30,726 nucleotides of DNA from a virus. This document shows, in pieces, positions 1-8,500 of this stretch (position 1 is its first letter; each line of letters begins with the position of its first letter). The stretch lies in the IMG/VR virus record IMGVR_UViG_3300037993_000227, positions 1 through 30,726 of that record; one strand, 5' to 3'. The notes beneath the pieces were generated by a model, which was not told where the DNA came from, searched no databases, and saw only the letters and a list, made by a program, of their open reading frames with translations. The translations under genes were made by a program, and so were the position numbers.

Positions 1-182
1 TCGATGCGATTGATGTGGCGCTGCGTCCCGACCCAGCCACGGGAAGGTTGGCGCTCAAGGACGCGAACGGAAACGAAATCGCCGTGGATTGCAGGTTTTC
101 AGGTTCAGGCGCAAAAGACCCAGGGTACCAGAGCGGAATCGGTGTGGCAGGCATTCGCATCGACATCATCACCACAGCTTAA
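1..182 (+). CDS. C-terminal end of an unknown phage virion protein (partial)
   Basis: The reading frame starting at base 3 is open from the window edge and ends at a TAA at 180-182, giving 59 residues that finish with GIRIDIITTA. No family is recognisable in this fragment. It lies 15 bases upstream of the tail tube gene, where long-tailed phages usually encode head-tail joining or tail terminator proteins, so a structural role is likely by position only. The larger open frame starting at base 4 overruns the tail tube start and is arginine-rich, so I read it as a shadow. Confidence 0.6.
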   Translation, partial: DAIDVALRPDPATGRLALKDANGNEIAVDCRFSGSGAKDPGYQSGIGVAGIRIDIITTA

Positions 183-197
183 AGGGAGGGATTTTCT

Positions 198-971
198 ATG
201 TATCTGTTCAACAGTGGCGTATTGGTTTGCACGCCGAACGCTGGAAACCTATCTGCATTCCCGACGCCGCTGGCGCTCGGTGTTCTGCAGGAGGGCAGCA
301 TCGACGTGAGTTTTGAAGTGAAGGAATTGTACGGCCAGGCGCAATTTCCTGTGGACGTGGCGACAGGGAAGGGCAAAGTCACCGGCAAGGCGAAATTCGC
401 CTCCATCACCGGCAAGACTCTGACCGATATCATCTTCGGACAAACAACTGCGGTGGGCTACAACTCGCCAGTGTACAACGAAGGGCCAACGGCAATTCCG
501 GCAACACCGTTCACGATCACGGTGAGCAATGCCACGAACTATATCGCGGATTTGGGCGTGATCAACGCGGCAACGGGCGTTCCCTTCGTTTGCATCAGCA
601 CTGTCGGCGGCGGCACTCCAACCGCAGGACAGTACAGCGTGTCTCTCACCGGAGCCAACAAGGGGAAGTACATCTTCTCCTCAGCGGACAACGTGTCGGG
701 AATCAGTGTCAAGATTTCCTACATCTACTCCGTTGCGGCTTCCGGCCTCTCGATCACGCTCGGCAATCAGCTCATGGGCTATGGCCCAATCTTCGAGGCC
801 GACCTGTTCATTCAGTACGAAGCGCAGGTGGCCTTGACGCGCTGGTTCGCATGCCGCATGACGAAGTGGTCGTTCCCGGCGAAGCAGGGCGACTACCTGA
901 TTCAGGATGTCGAGTTCTCGATGTTCGCCAACGCCGCGGGCAACCTCGCGGAACTGGACTTCAGCCAGTAA
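198..971 (+). CDS. Major tail tube protein
   Basis: This 257-residue protein is probably the subunit that polymerises into the tube of a long non-contractile tail. It precedes the tail assembly chaperone and tape measure genes, the standard order. The N-terminal 100 residues and the C-terminal 80 look like a tube fold, with alternating short beta strands. Between them, at about residues 103-178, sits an extra beta-rich module containing GTPTAGQY and a YIFSSAD motif. Versions of this module recur twice in the tail tip protein encoded at 5579. The ATG at 198 follows an AAGGGAGGG ribosome site at about 182-190. A strong terminator follows the gene. The tube assignment rests on position and general appearance, not on a catalytic motif. 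Confidence 0.75.
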   Translation: MYLFNSGVLVCTPNAGNLSAFPTPLALGVLQEGSIDVSFEVKELYGQAQFPVDVATGKGKVTGKAKFASITGKTLTDIIFGQTTAVGYNSPVYNEGPTAIPATPFTITVSNATNYIADLGVINAATGVPFVCISTVGGGTPTAGQYSVSLTGANKGKYIFSSADNVSGISVKISYIYSVAASGLSITLGNQLMGYGPIFEADLFIQYEAQVALTRWFACRMTKWSFPAKQGDYLIQDVEFSMFANAAGNLAELDFSQ

Positions 972-994
972 TTTTTCCCACGCGGTCACCCCAA

Positions 995-1036
995 GGAGGG
1001 AGAGCGTCTCGCCCCTGCGCTCTCCCTTTTTTATTT
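995..1036 (+). terminator. Rho-independent terminator after the tail tube gene
   Basis: AGGGAGAGCG at 997-1006 pairs with CGCTCTCCCT at 1018-1027 around an 11-base loop, and a T-rich run starts at 1027. It sits between the tail tube and the chaperone, so it could lower transcription of the downstream genes relative to the abundant tube protein. Confidence 0.85.
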
Positions 1037-1056
1037 CGTAGTAGAAAGGACTCTTC

Positions 1057-1458
1057 ATGGCGCTGGAAGAACGCAAGACTGTCGAACTGAGTGGCAGGGA
1101 CTTTGTACTGACCCCGCTGAACCTGCTCGACATGCAATTGCTCGAAAAGATTGGCGTGGATGCGCAGGCTGGAACGATCACCGCGCGCGACTCCATCGTT
1201 CAAACCGCAGAGATTATCTTCCGCTCGGCGCAAGTCGCCAACCCTTCCCTAAAATCTGATGACGTGAAACGCTGCCTCACGCTCCGCAACTTTCCGCGGG
1301 CGATGAAGGCACTATTGCAAGTGTCCGGTCTGGTGGCCGAGGACGCACCGGAAGAACAAAAAAAAACCGAAAGCCCGGCTTCGGAATCGACTGGGACGAC
1401 ATCTACGGAACCATCATCACCGCAACCGGATGGAGTTTCCATTCCGTCGATCTCTTGA
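1057..1458 (+). CDS. Tail assembly chaperone, zero-frame product (gpG-like)
   Basis: This 133-residue protein occupies the usual place between tail tube and tape measure. Its first 100 residues are mixed helix (ELSGRDFVLTPLNLLDMQLL near the start). The tail after residue 103 is low-complexity Ser/Thr/Pro, typical of a stretch used only as the unshifted end. In lambda-like phages this protein binds the tape measure during tail assembly and is made in excess over a frameshifted longer form. The ATG at 1057 follows AAAGGA at about 1045-1050. A run of nine A at 1358-1366 inside the gene provides the slip site for the longer product. Confidence 0.8.
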   Translation: MALEERKTVELSGRDFVLTPLNLLDMQLLEKIGVDAQAGTITARDSIVQTAEIIFRSAQVANPSLKSDDVKRCLTLRNFPRAMKALLQVSGLVAEDAPEEQKKTESPASESTGTTSTEPSSPQPDGVSIPSIS

Positions 1459-1637
1459 CCTGGAAGCAGGTCATGCTCCTGATGAAGTATTGGTCCAACA
1501 ATCCGCCAACGCACATCACTTCCGCTGCTCTAGCGGGCGTCTACCGCAAAGAACGTCTCACGCATGGCGGCGGTGAACCCGCTTCAACTCTAATGTCGAT
1601 GTCTGGCGTCTCGATAAAGCGAAAGAACAATGGCTGA
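1057..1637 (+). CDS. Tail assembly chaperone, -1 frameshift product (gpGT-like)
   Basis: A -1 slip on A-AAA-AAA at 1359-1365 puts ribosomes into a frame open to the TGA at 1635-1637, giving about 193 residues. The shifted part contains IDWDDIYGTI, LLTWKQVMLLMKYW and a C-terminal basic stretch. It looks like genuine protein, while the zero frame beyond the slip is low complexity. The second frame has no convincing ribosome site of its own near its start. Its end overlaps the tape measure start at 1630 by 8 bases, suggesting translational coupling. This G/GT arrangement is established for long-tailed phages; the slip here is inferred from sequence. Confidence 0.75.
1359..1367 (+). promoter_or_regulatory. 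Slippery site for programmed -1 frameshifting
   Basis: Zero-frame codons CAA AAA AAA ACC give a heptamer A AAA AAA followed by ACC, set in nine A residues. After a one-base slip the next codon is AAC, and the frame stays open for 90 residues. Polymerase slippage on the A run is an alternative route to the same product. Confidence 0.75.
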
Positions 1638-3327
1638 CAACATCCTCGAAATTCAGGCGCGCGCTGATTTCAGCGCTCTCTTCGGCGAAAGCCAAGCTGC
1701 GGCCGCCTCGGTAGAAGACTCTTCCAAGCGCATCAAGACCGCGATGGAGAGTGCGGGTGAGGCCCCGAAGAAGATCGAGTATTCTTTGATGGAAGCGCGG
1801 CATGCCGCGAGCGGCTTTGGCGAGGAAATTGGAATCAGGATTCCTCGGGTATTGGGTTCGTTTTTGGCGCAATCCTCCACCATTGGTCCCATCCTCGCTT
1901 CAGCTTTCTCGGTGGTAGCTATCGGCATGTTCATTCAGGTTCTTGCGCAAGTTCCCGAAGCGATCGACAAAATCATCGCCAAGTTCACGGGATGGGACGA
2001 TGCGGCGCGCAAAACCTACAACGACATCATCAGCGACAACAACCGTCTGCTGATGAAGAACGTCGAATTGGCGGACAAACAAGAGGCGCTGAATCTCATC
2101 GGCATTACCGGGTCACAGAAGTATGCGCGCGAAATCCTGAATGTCGTTGATTCGCAGGAACGCTGGGGCAAATTGGGTGAAGTGCTTGCCCAGAAAGCCG
2201 CCGATCTAAACAGACAACTAGAGGCAATAAAGAACAACGCGGCGGCAACCGTTCGCGGCCCAGCGTTTCTCTATAACTGGATAACAGGAATGGACAAGGA
2301 CGCTAAAGCCTTAGAGGAGCAATTGAAGGCCGTCACCAAAGCTCAGGAGGAAGTTGCGGAAAAAGGAGCAGAAAAAGGGCAGCAGGTCCCCGGGCTCCGT
2401 AAGGAAGAACAAATCGCAGTCATTCACGAAACTATGGAGGCGGCCAAGGAAGCGGCCCGATTGCAGCGTGAACAGACTCTTGCGGCATTGAATGATGATG
2501 AAAGGGCCGCAAAAGAACGAACACGCGTCGCCACGGAAGAAGCCAAGGAGAACGAGGCCGCGAACAAGAGCATGGACGCGGAGGAAAAGAAGGGCGCCGA
2601 GGAACTCGCCGCACTGAAGATCAGGCTCATGCGCCAGATCACCGAAGAGAATAACCGCGAAGTGCGCGAGCAGGAACGCATCACGAAGGAACTCGAACGC
2701 CCGTGGGATCAGCTATCTAAGAATATCCAGCGCACCATGACGCATACGACGATGGGATTGATTGAAGGGACGATGACCGTCCAAAAAGCCTTCATCAAAT
2801 TGGGTGACGGCATCCTGCAAATCATGGTGAACGCGCTGGCGAAGGTCCTGGCGCAGCACATCGCGCACGCCATCATGGTGAATGTGGTTGAGAAAAGCCA
2901 GTTGGCGCAGTCGATTGCCGCGTATCTGGGCTACTACAGCACGAAACTTGCAGCGTCAAAGACGGCTGCGGTGGCGCAAGGTACCACGGATGCAGGCCTC
3001 GCGGGAGCTGCGGGCTATGCCTCGGTGATCGAGGCGCTTCCATTCCCGGTCAATATTATGACCGCGCCAGGAGTCGCGGCGGAAGTCATTGCGACAACTA
3101 TGGGCCTGCAATCCTTCGCCGCCGGGACCGATTACGTTCCGAGGACGGGACTGGCACTCGTTCACGAAGGCGAAAAAATCACCCCTGCAGGTCAGACTGA
3201 TGGCGGCGCGATGCATCTACACATTCATGCCGTGGATGCGAGAGGACTTGATGCTTGGTTCGACCAAAATCAGGACAGGCTGACGCGGACGCTGCAGCGG
3301 GGCATGCGCAAGCGAAATGCTTTCTGA
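1630..3327 (+). CDS. Tail tape measure protein
   Basis: This 565-residue protein would fix tail length and be carried inside the tube. Hydrophobic helices lie at about residues 75-115 (ILASAFSVVAIGMFIQVLAQ). A long charged coiled-coil region follows at about 210-350, and a second hydrophobic region at about 380-490. The C-terminal FAAGTDYVPRTGLALVHEGE motif is very common at the end of tape measure proteins. The size implies a fairly short tail by the usual length rule. The start overlaps the frameshifted chaperone end by 8 bases. The middle is rich in Glu, Lys and Ala, as expected for a coiled coil. Confidence 0.88.
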   Translation: MADNILEIQARADFSALFGESQAAAASVEDSSKRIKTAMESAGEAPKKIEYSLMEARHAASGFGEEIGIRIPRVLGSFLAQSSTIGPILASAFSVVAIGMFIQVLAQVPEAIDKIIAKFTGWDDAARKTYNDIISDNNRLLMKNVELADKQEALNLIGITGSQKYAREILNVVDSQERWGKLGEVLAQKAADLNRQLEAIKNNAAATVRGPAFLYNWITGMDKDAKALEEQLKAVTKAQEEVAEKGAEKGQQVPGLRKEEQIAVIHETMEAAKEAARLQREQTLAALNDDERAAKERTRVATEEAKENEAANKSMDAEEKKGAEELAALKIRLMRQITEENNREVREQERITKELERPWDQLSKNIQRTMTHTTMGLIEGTMTVQKAFIKLGDGILQIMVNALAKVLAQHIAHAIMVNVVEKSQLAQSIAAYLGYYSTKLAASKTAAVAQGTTDAGLAGAAGYASVIEALPFPVNIMTAPGVAAEVIATTMGLQSFAAGTDYVPRTGLALVHEGEKITPAGQTDGGAMHLHIHAVDARGLDAWFDQNQDRLTRTLQRGMRKRNAF

Positions 3328-3615
3328 TTACTGGTTGACTCCAATGTAGTGGGCCAACATAAAGAGAAGGCCAAAGACGGTGATAGAGGCGATCACGGTG
3401 AAAAAAATCATCATTGCGCGCATGGATTGGATCGCCTTGCGAATGTCTACGAGAACAGCGTGATCAGTTTCAGTCTCAGCAATCTTTATGGTTTCGGTTG
3501 TTGCTTCCAGAGGACACATAGCGCCGACCTCCGGTCGGATAGTACGCCGGGCATCTAGCATGTGCAACATCATTTTACCGCGCAGTCCTGGCTGGGACGG
3601 GAAGAGTATTGCCAC
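3328..3615 (-). CDS. Antisense single-pass membrane protein in the tail operon
   Basis: This 95-residue protein is read on the minus strand, against every neighbour. It uses a GTG at 3615-3613 preceded, on its own strand, by a near-perfect AGGAGGT. The first 65 residues are soluble. Residues about 68-92 form one strong membrane helix (MMIFFTVIASITVFGLLF) with a short tail outside. It fills almost all of the space between the tape measure and DUF2460 genes, which otherwise abut, so it looks like an inserted moron-type gene. No family is recognised and no clear promoter was found on its strand. The plus-strand reading of the same bases has no comparable ribosome site. Confidence 0.65.
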   Translation of the reverse strand: MAILFPSQPGLRGKMMLHMLDARRTIRPEVGAMCPLEATTETIKIAETETDHAVLVDIRKAIQSMRAMMIFFTVIASITVFGLLFMLAHYIGVNQ

Positions 3616-3656
3616 ATTGACCTCCTGGCAGCAGATAGTACCACTAAACGTCTAAC

Positions 3657-4271
3657 ATGAGTTACGCTATCTTCCCCACGTTCACCGCGACAAATGGCGG
3701 CCCGGCGTGGCCTGTCAAAAAGACGCCATCATTCCGCACCATCGTTCAGATTCCCGCCAACAATCGCGGCGAGAATCGCATCTCGCTGACTCCGTATCCA
3801 ATTTGGAAGTTTGAACTAGTTTTCGACATTCTCAAGGGCGACTACGCGACAGCTTCTTCCGCGCTGCAAACGCTCGCCGGATTCATGGGCAGCGTGCAGG
3901 GCAGCTACCAGAACTGGCTGTACAGCGATCCCTACGACAACGCTGTGACCGCGATGAACTTCGGCACCGGCGACGGCGCAACGAAAACGTTTCAACTCAC
4001 GCGCACCATTGGCGGCATGGTGGACCTGATTCAAAACTTGAACGGTACGCCGACGATCTATGTGAGCGGCAGTCCGGTAACGCCAGCCTCAATCTCGCCG
4101 ACTGGTCTGGTCACCTTCACGAGCGCACCGGCAAACGCTGCGCCGATCACCTGGACGGGCTCGTTCTATTTCCTGTGCAGATTCGAGGAAGACGAATGGG
4201 CTGACCTTGAAGAATTTCTATATCAGCGGTGGCAACTGACCTCGCTGAAGTTCCGTTCGGTTTTACTGTGA
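3657..4271 (+). CDS. DUF2460 minor tail protein (distal tail / GTA gp12-like)
   Basis: This 204-residue protein carries DUF2460 landmarks: an N-terminal ARKTPSFRT-like segment (here VKKTPSFRTIVQ, residues 21-32), a central FGTGDGATKTFQLTRT strand pair (about 101-116), and a C-terminal EFLYQRWQLTSLKFRSV. In gene transfer agents and related siphoviruses it forms part of the hub between the tail tube and the tip. It is followed in canonical order by DUF2163, NlpC/P60 and tip proteins. There is no good ribosome site before the ATG at 3657. This may reflect the antisense gene placed immediately upstream. Confidence 0.85.
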   Translation: MSYAIFPTFTATNGGPAWPVKKTPSFRTIVQIPANNRGENRISLTPYPIWKFELVFDILKGDYATASSALQTLAGFMGSVQGSYQNWLYSDPYDNAVTAMNFGTGDGATKTFQLTRTIGGMVDLIQNLNGTPTIYVSGSPVTPASISPTGLVTFTSAPANAAPITWTGSFYFLCRFEEDEWADLEEFLYQRWQLTSLKFRSVLL

Positions 4272-5146
4272 AAAACCTCGGCTCAACTCTCCTCACGTTC
4301 CTGCAGACCAATAACATCTTCGGCAGAGCTGACCTCTTCGCCATCACCCTTGTAAACGGTCAAGTCCTCCGCACCACCAGTAGCCAGGCTGACATCACCT
4401 ACGGCGGCAACATTTTCTATTCATCGCTCTACGGTGCCTGGCAGCGCGGCGTGCTGAAGATGGAAGCCTCATTCAGCCTCACCGCCAACGACATGCCGCT
4501 GACGGCGATGCTTCCAGCTTCGATTCTTTTCCCTGGTACGAGCATTCCGATGATGCAGTGTTTGACCGCCGGGCTATTCGATGGCGCAGCGGTGACGGTC
4601 TATACGGCGTACTGGGCACCAGGCGAAGCACCGAACACAACTCGCGGCGTGGAAACAAAATTTGTCGGACAGATCCTCGACTTCAAGCAGACCGGGCGCT
4701 CCATCGTGGAGTTCACTGTGGCGGACCTGCTCTATCTACTGAACCTGAAAACGCCGCCGAAACTCATCCAGGCTTCCTGCCGCCACACGCTCTATGACGC
4801 GAACTGCACGCTACTGGCCTCCGCCTTCGGCGTGTCGCGCACCGTGGCCGCGGGTTCGACCACGCAGACCATCAATCTCAGCTCTGCGGTGACCGCGGCT
4901 GTCTACGCCCAGGGATTCATCACTTTCACGTCGGGCGCCAACGCTGGAATCACTATGAGCATCAAGTCACAGCCTTCGACCACGCAGATTGTGCTGGCTG
5001 GATTCACGCCGCTGGCATTGGCCGTTGGCGACGGCTTCACGATGTACCAGGGCTGCAACAAGACGCAGGCGCGCTGCAGCCAACTCGGAAATTTACTCAA
5101 CAATGGGTCAGAGCCTTATGTACCCAATCCAGAGGTAGCGGTATGA
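4268..5146 (+). CDS. DUF2163 / BR0599-type minor tail protein (GTA gp13-like)
   Basis: Reading from the GTG at 4268 gives 292 residues. The N-terminal two thirds match DUF2163-type proteins. The C-terminal part (CRHTLYDANCTL, then GFITFTSGANAG and FTMYQGCNKT) matches the conserved C-terminal domain found with it, including its Cys residues. It is a tail tip hub protein. I prefer 4268 because its GTGA overlaps the stop of the preceding gene and the protein begins with the usual LTFLQ-like helix. A GTG at 4229 would add 13 residues and a 43-base overlap. The stop overlaps the next start as ATGA. Confidence 0.85.
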   Translation: MKNLGSTLLTFLQTNNIFGRADLFAITLVNGQVLRTTSSQADITYGGNIFYSSLYGAWQRGVLKMEASFSLTANDMPLTAMLPASILFPGTSIPMMQCLTAGLFDGAAVTVYTAYWAPGEAPNTTRGVETKFVGQILDFKQTGRSIVEFTVADLLYLLNLKTPPKLIQASCRHTLYDANCTLLASAFGVSRTVAAGSTTQTINLSSAVTAAVYAQGFITFTSGANAGITMSIKSQPSTTQIVLAGFTPLALAVGDGFTMYQGCNKTQARCSQLGNLLNNGSEPYVPNPEVAV

Positions 5147-5577
5147 CGGAAGACGAGTCCCGCGCACGCATTGTGGAAGTCGCAAAGAGTTGGTTGAACA
5201 CTCCGTTCCATGACTGCGCGGGCATCAAGGGTGTCGGCGTGGATTGCGCCTATTTGCCAGTCTGCGTGCTGAACGAATCCGGCTTGAAGTTGATCCCAAA
5301 ACCCCCGGAATACGCTCCGCAGATGATGCTGCACAGCGATGAGGAACTTTACCTCCAGTTGATTTTGCGGTACATGCGGGAGATCACGGAAGCAGAAGTA
5401 AAGCCGGGAGACTTTGTGCTGTATCGCGTTGGGCGCACTTTCAGCCACGGCGCCATCGTTGCCGAGTGGCCAAACTTTGTGATTCATCCGGTGCGCGACC
5501 GCGGCGTGATCGGTTCACACGGCACCGAAGAGGGATTTTTGCGGCGCAGGCCGCGGCGGTACTTCAGTCTTTTCTAA
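5143..5577 (+). CDS. NlpC/P60 family tail tip peptidase (GTA gp14-like)
   Basis: This 144-residue cysteine peptidase probably cuts the peptide stem of cell-wall peptidoglycan during DNA entry. The catalytic Cys lies in GVDCAY (Cys35), the His in FSHGAIV (His102), and a third polar residue is likely His115 (FVIHP). The length is that of the phage tail subset of the family. It overlaps DUF2163 by ATGA and is followed by the tip protein, the order seen in gene transfer agent tail tips. The N-terminal helix (RARIVEVAKSWLNTPF) is also typical. Confidence 0.9.
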   Translation: MTEDESRARIVEVAKSWLNTPFHDCAGIKGVGVDCAYLPVCVLNESGLKLIPKPPEYAPQMMLHSDEELYLQLILRYMREITEAEVKPGDFVLYRVGRTFSHGAIVAEWPNFVIHPVRDRGVIGSHGTEEGFLRRRPRRYFSLF

Positions 5578-5578
5578 A

Positions 5579-8500
5579 ATGGGTTTCGGCCAACCACAGC
5601 AAATCATTCAGAAGTATCATGCGATCCGCACCAACGCTGCCATCCTCGGCATCCCCATCCCCATCTTGTTCGGACAGAACCGCCTTACTGGAAAGCTGAT
5701 CTGGTACGGCGATTTCACCGCGAACAAAGCGAAGCAGCAGGGCGGCAAAGGGCTTGGCAAAGGCGGCAGCCAGTACGTCTACACCGCTTCGATCATGGCG
5801 GCGCTCTGTCATGGGCCTCTGAGTGCCCTCCTAAGTGTGTGGGACAATACCGGGCGCTTTGTCGTCCAGGGCGTCACGGAATCCTACACCGTGGGCTCGC
5901 CTTACACGTATACGCCCACCTACGCCGCTGCATTTGCGGCTGACCAGGGAGTCGCGGCAGTCACAGCCTACAGCTATTCAGGGATCAACGATTATGGCTC
6001 GCCCGGAGCGATCACGCTGGCTGGCAACACGCCAGTCGGCATGACGGCCACCACGGGCACGCCCAGCGCAGGGCAGTACAAAGTCAACCCCGCCACGGGT
6101 GTTTACACCTTTGCGAGCGCCGACGCAGGCAAGAACGTCCAGATTTCGTATGGCTTTTACCGCTACATTCTCGCAACGGAAGAACTTTCCATTGTGCCCT
6201 TTTCCGGTCCCTACACCGTCACGGTGCAGAACTCGGCTACCTTCAACAGCGACCTTGGCGTGAAGTATTACCCCGGAGGGAATGGATTTGTCAAAATCTC
6301 CAGCGGCACGCCCACGGTCGGACAGTACAAAGTCAGTGCTGGCGTCTATACCTTTGCGGCAGCCGATACAGGGCAGGGAATTGTCATCAATTACCAATAT
6401 GCTGACCCAAACACGGACAACAACGCGCCCAGTTCGATCAATCTGACGCTCATCGGCGGTGGGCAAGGTCAGTCGCCGTGGTCCTACCTGACCTCGAAGC
6501 ATCCATCACAAGCGCTGGGATACACGCAACTGGCGATGATCGCATCGTCCCAGCTCTATCTTGGCTATTCGCCGGAACTTCCCAACTACAACTATGAGGT
6601 CGCTGGGGCCTATCAAGTCGGCGGCGGCATCCTCGACGCGAATCCCGCCGACTGCATCACGGCGATTCTTTCTGATCCTGGCTACGGCATCGGATTTCCA
6701 CTCGCCAGCATCGGCGATCTCACGCTCGCGCGAAAATGCTGGACCGCCAATTCGTTCTTTATTTCCCCGGTTCTGGAAAACCAGCAATCCACCGCCAGCG
6801 TAATCGGCGAATGGCTGGAAGCGGGCATGGTCGGGGCCTACTGGTCCGAAGGGCTGCTCAAGTTTGTTCCTTACTGCGATACCTCGGCGGTGGGGAACGG
6901 CGTGCTCTATCAGCCTTCAACAACACCAGTGGCCGGTCTCACTGATAGCGATTTCCTGGTAGACGATAAGGGCGAAGACCCCGTGAAGGTCACGCGAACG
7001 CCTTACATGGACGCTTACAACCGCGTGCCGGTATCTTATTCGGCGCGGGTGAACGATTATAACCCCGAAGTGGTCTATGAACAGGACGATGCCTCGATTC
7101 AGCGCTACGGTTTGCGGAGCGAAGATTCGCAATCCTGGGACTTCATCACGACTTTGCTGGCTGCGCAATACGCGGCTTCCATGCGGCTGCAGCGCAACGT
7201 CTACATCCGCAACACCTACGAGTTCCGCCTTCCTTCTTCCTTCGCGTTCCTCGAACCGATGGATGTCGTCACAATCAACGATTCGATACTGGGCCTAAAC
7301 GCCGCGCCAGTGCGCATCCAAAAGATTGAAGACGACCCGGAAAAGGGTTTGTCCATCGTGGCGGAAGACTTCATCTGGGGCGCGGCTGCGCCGGCTTACA
7401 ACCCCAAGGACACGAACAATCCGCCACCGCCTCTGCCTGGACAGGAAGATCCCGGCAACACGAGTGCGGTAATCTTCGAGGCTCCCTCGCGCCTAGGTCT
7501 GCAGCAAGGCAATATGCTGTTCGGCTTCGTGAACGGCTCCAACGAAAACTGGGGCGGCTGCCACGTCTGGGTGTCATTCGACGGCACTAATTACCAGCTT
7601 CAGGAGACGGTGAACTTCCCGGCGCGCATGGGCACGCTGGTTGCGAATCTGGCCAGTTACGGCGGCGCGAACCCTGACACGGGACATACACTCGGCGTGG
7701 CCATGACCGACAACACGCCGCTCTCCAGCACATCGCCGACCGGCGCGGCATCCAACGTCACGCTCTCAGCTATTGTTAGCGCCGGTCCAGTTCTCGAACT
7801 TCTGAGTTACCAGACAGCAACCCTTGTCGCTGACCAGCAGTACAACCTGACCACGCTCTACCGCGGTATCTACGGCACCACACCTGGTGCGCACGTCACC
7901 GGCGACCTGTTCGCGCGACTGGACGAAGCATCGTTCACGTTCCAGTTCGATCCGACCTACGTCGGAAAGACCATCTGGTACAAATTCACTTCGTTCAACC
8001 TGCTGGGCCAGAACGAACAGTTGCTCTCCAATGTGACGGCTTATTCCTTCACCCTGGCGGGCACGGTGGGCTCAATCGCACTCGACACCGGCGCACTGAA
8101 CATCATGGCGCCGGGCTACGCTAGCTACCAGCCGCTGACGAATCCGCTGACGGCAACGGATGCCGGCTCGAATGCGACGATCAGCATTGCGGCCTTCACG
8201 ATGCAGCTCACGGGCCATGCAAATATCAGCCTGAACTCAGGCTCCATCACGGCCCTTGCTTACAACACGTTGTACTGGGTCTATTACGACGATCCGAACT
8301 TGACCGGCGGCTCAGTGACATACCAAGCGACGACGACGAAGGCCACGGCGCACACCGGCGTCGGGCGCTTCTTCGTCGGTTCGATTGTGACCCCGCCATC
8401 GGGTGGGGCGCCGACGACTGGCAACGGAGACGGAGGAGTCGGAAGCGCTGGCGGGACAGTTACGGGCGGACCTGGCACACAGGTCTACACGACCGCGGGC

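Noticed and set aside
590-1090. 166-codon plus-strand frame across the tail tube end
   Set aside because: It overlaps the tube gene and the terminator in another phase, and is rich in His, Arg and Gly.
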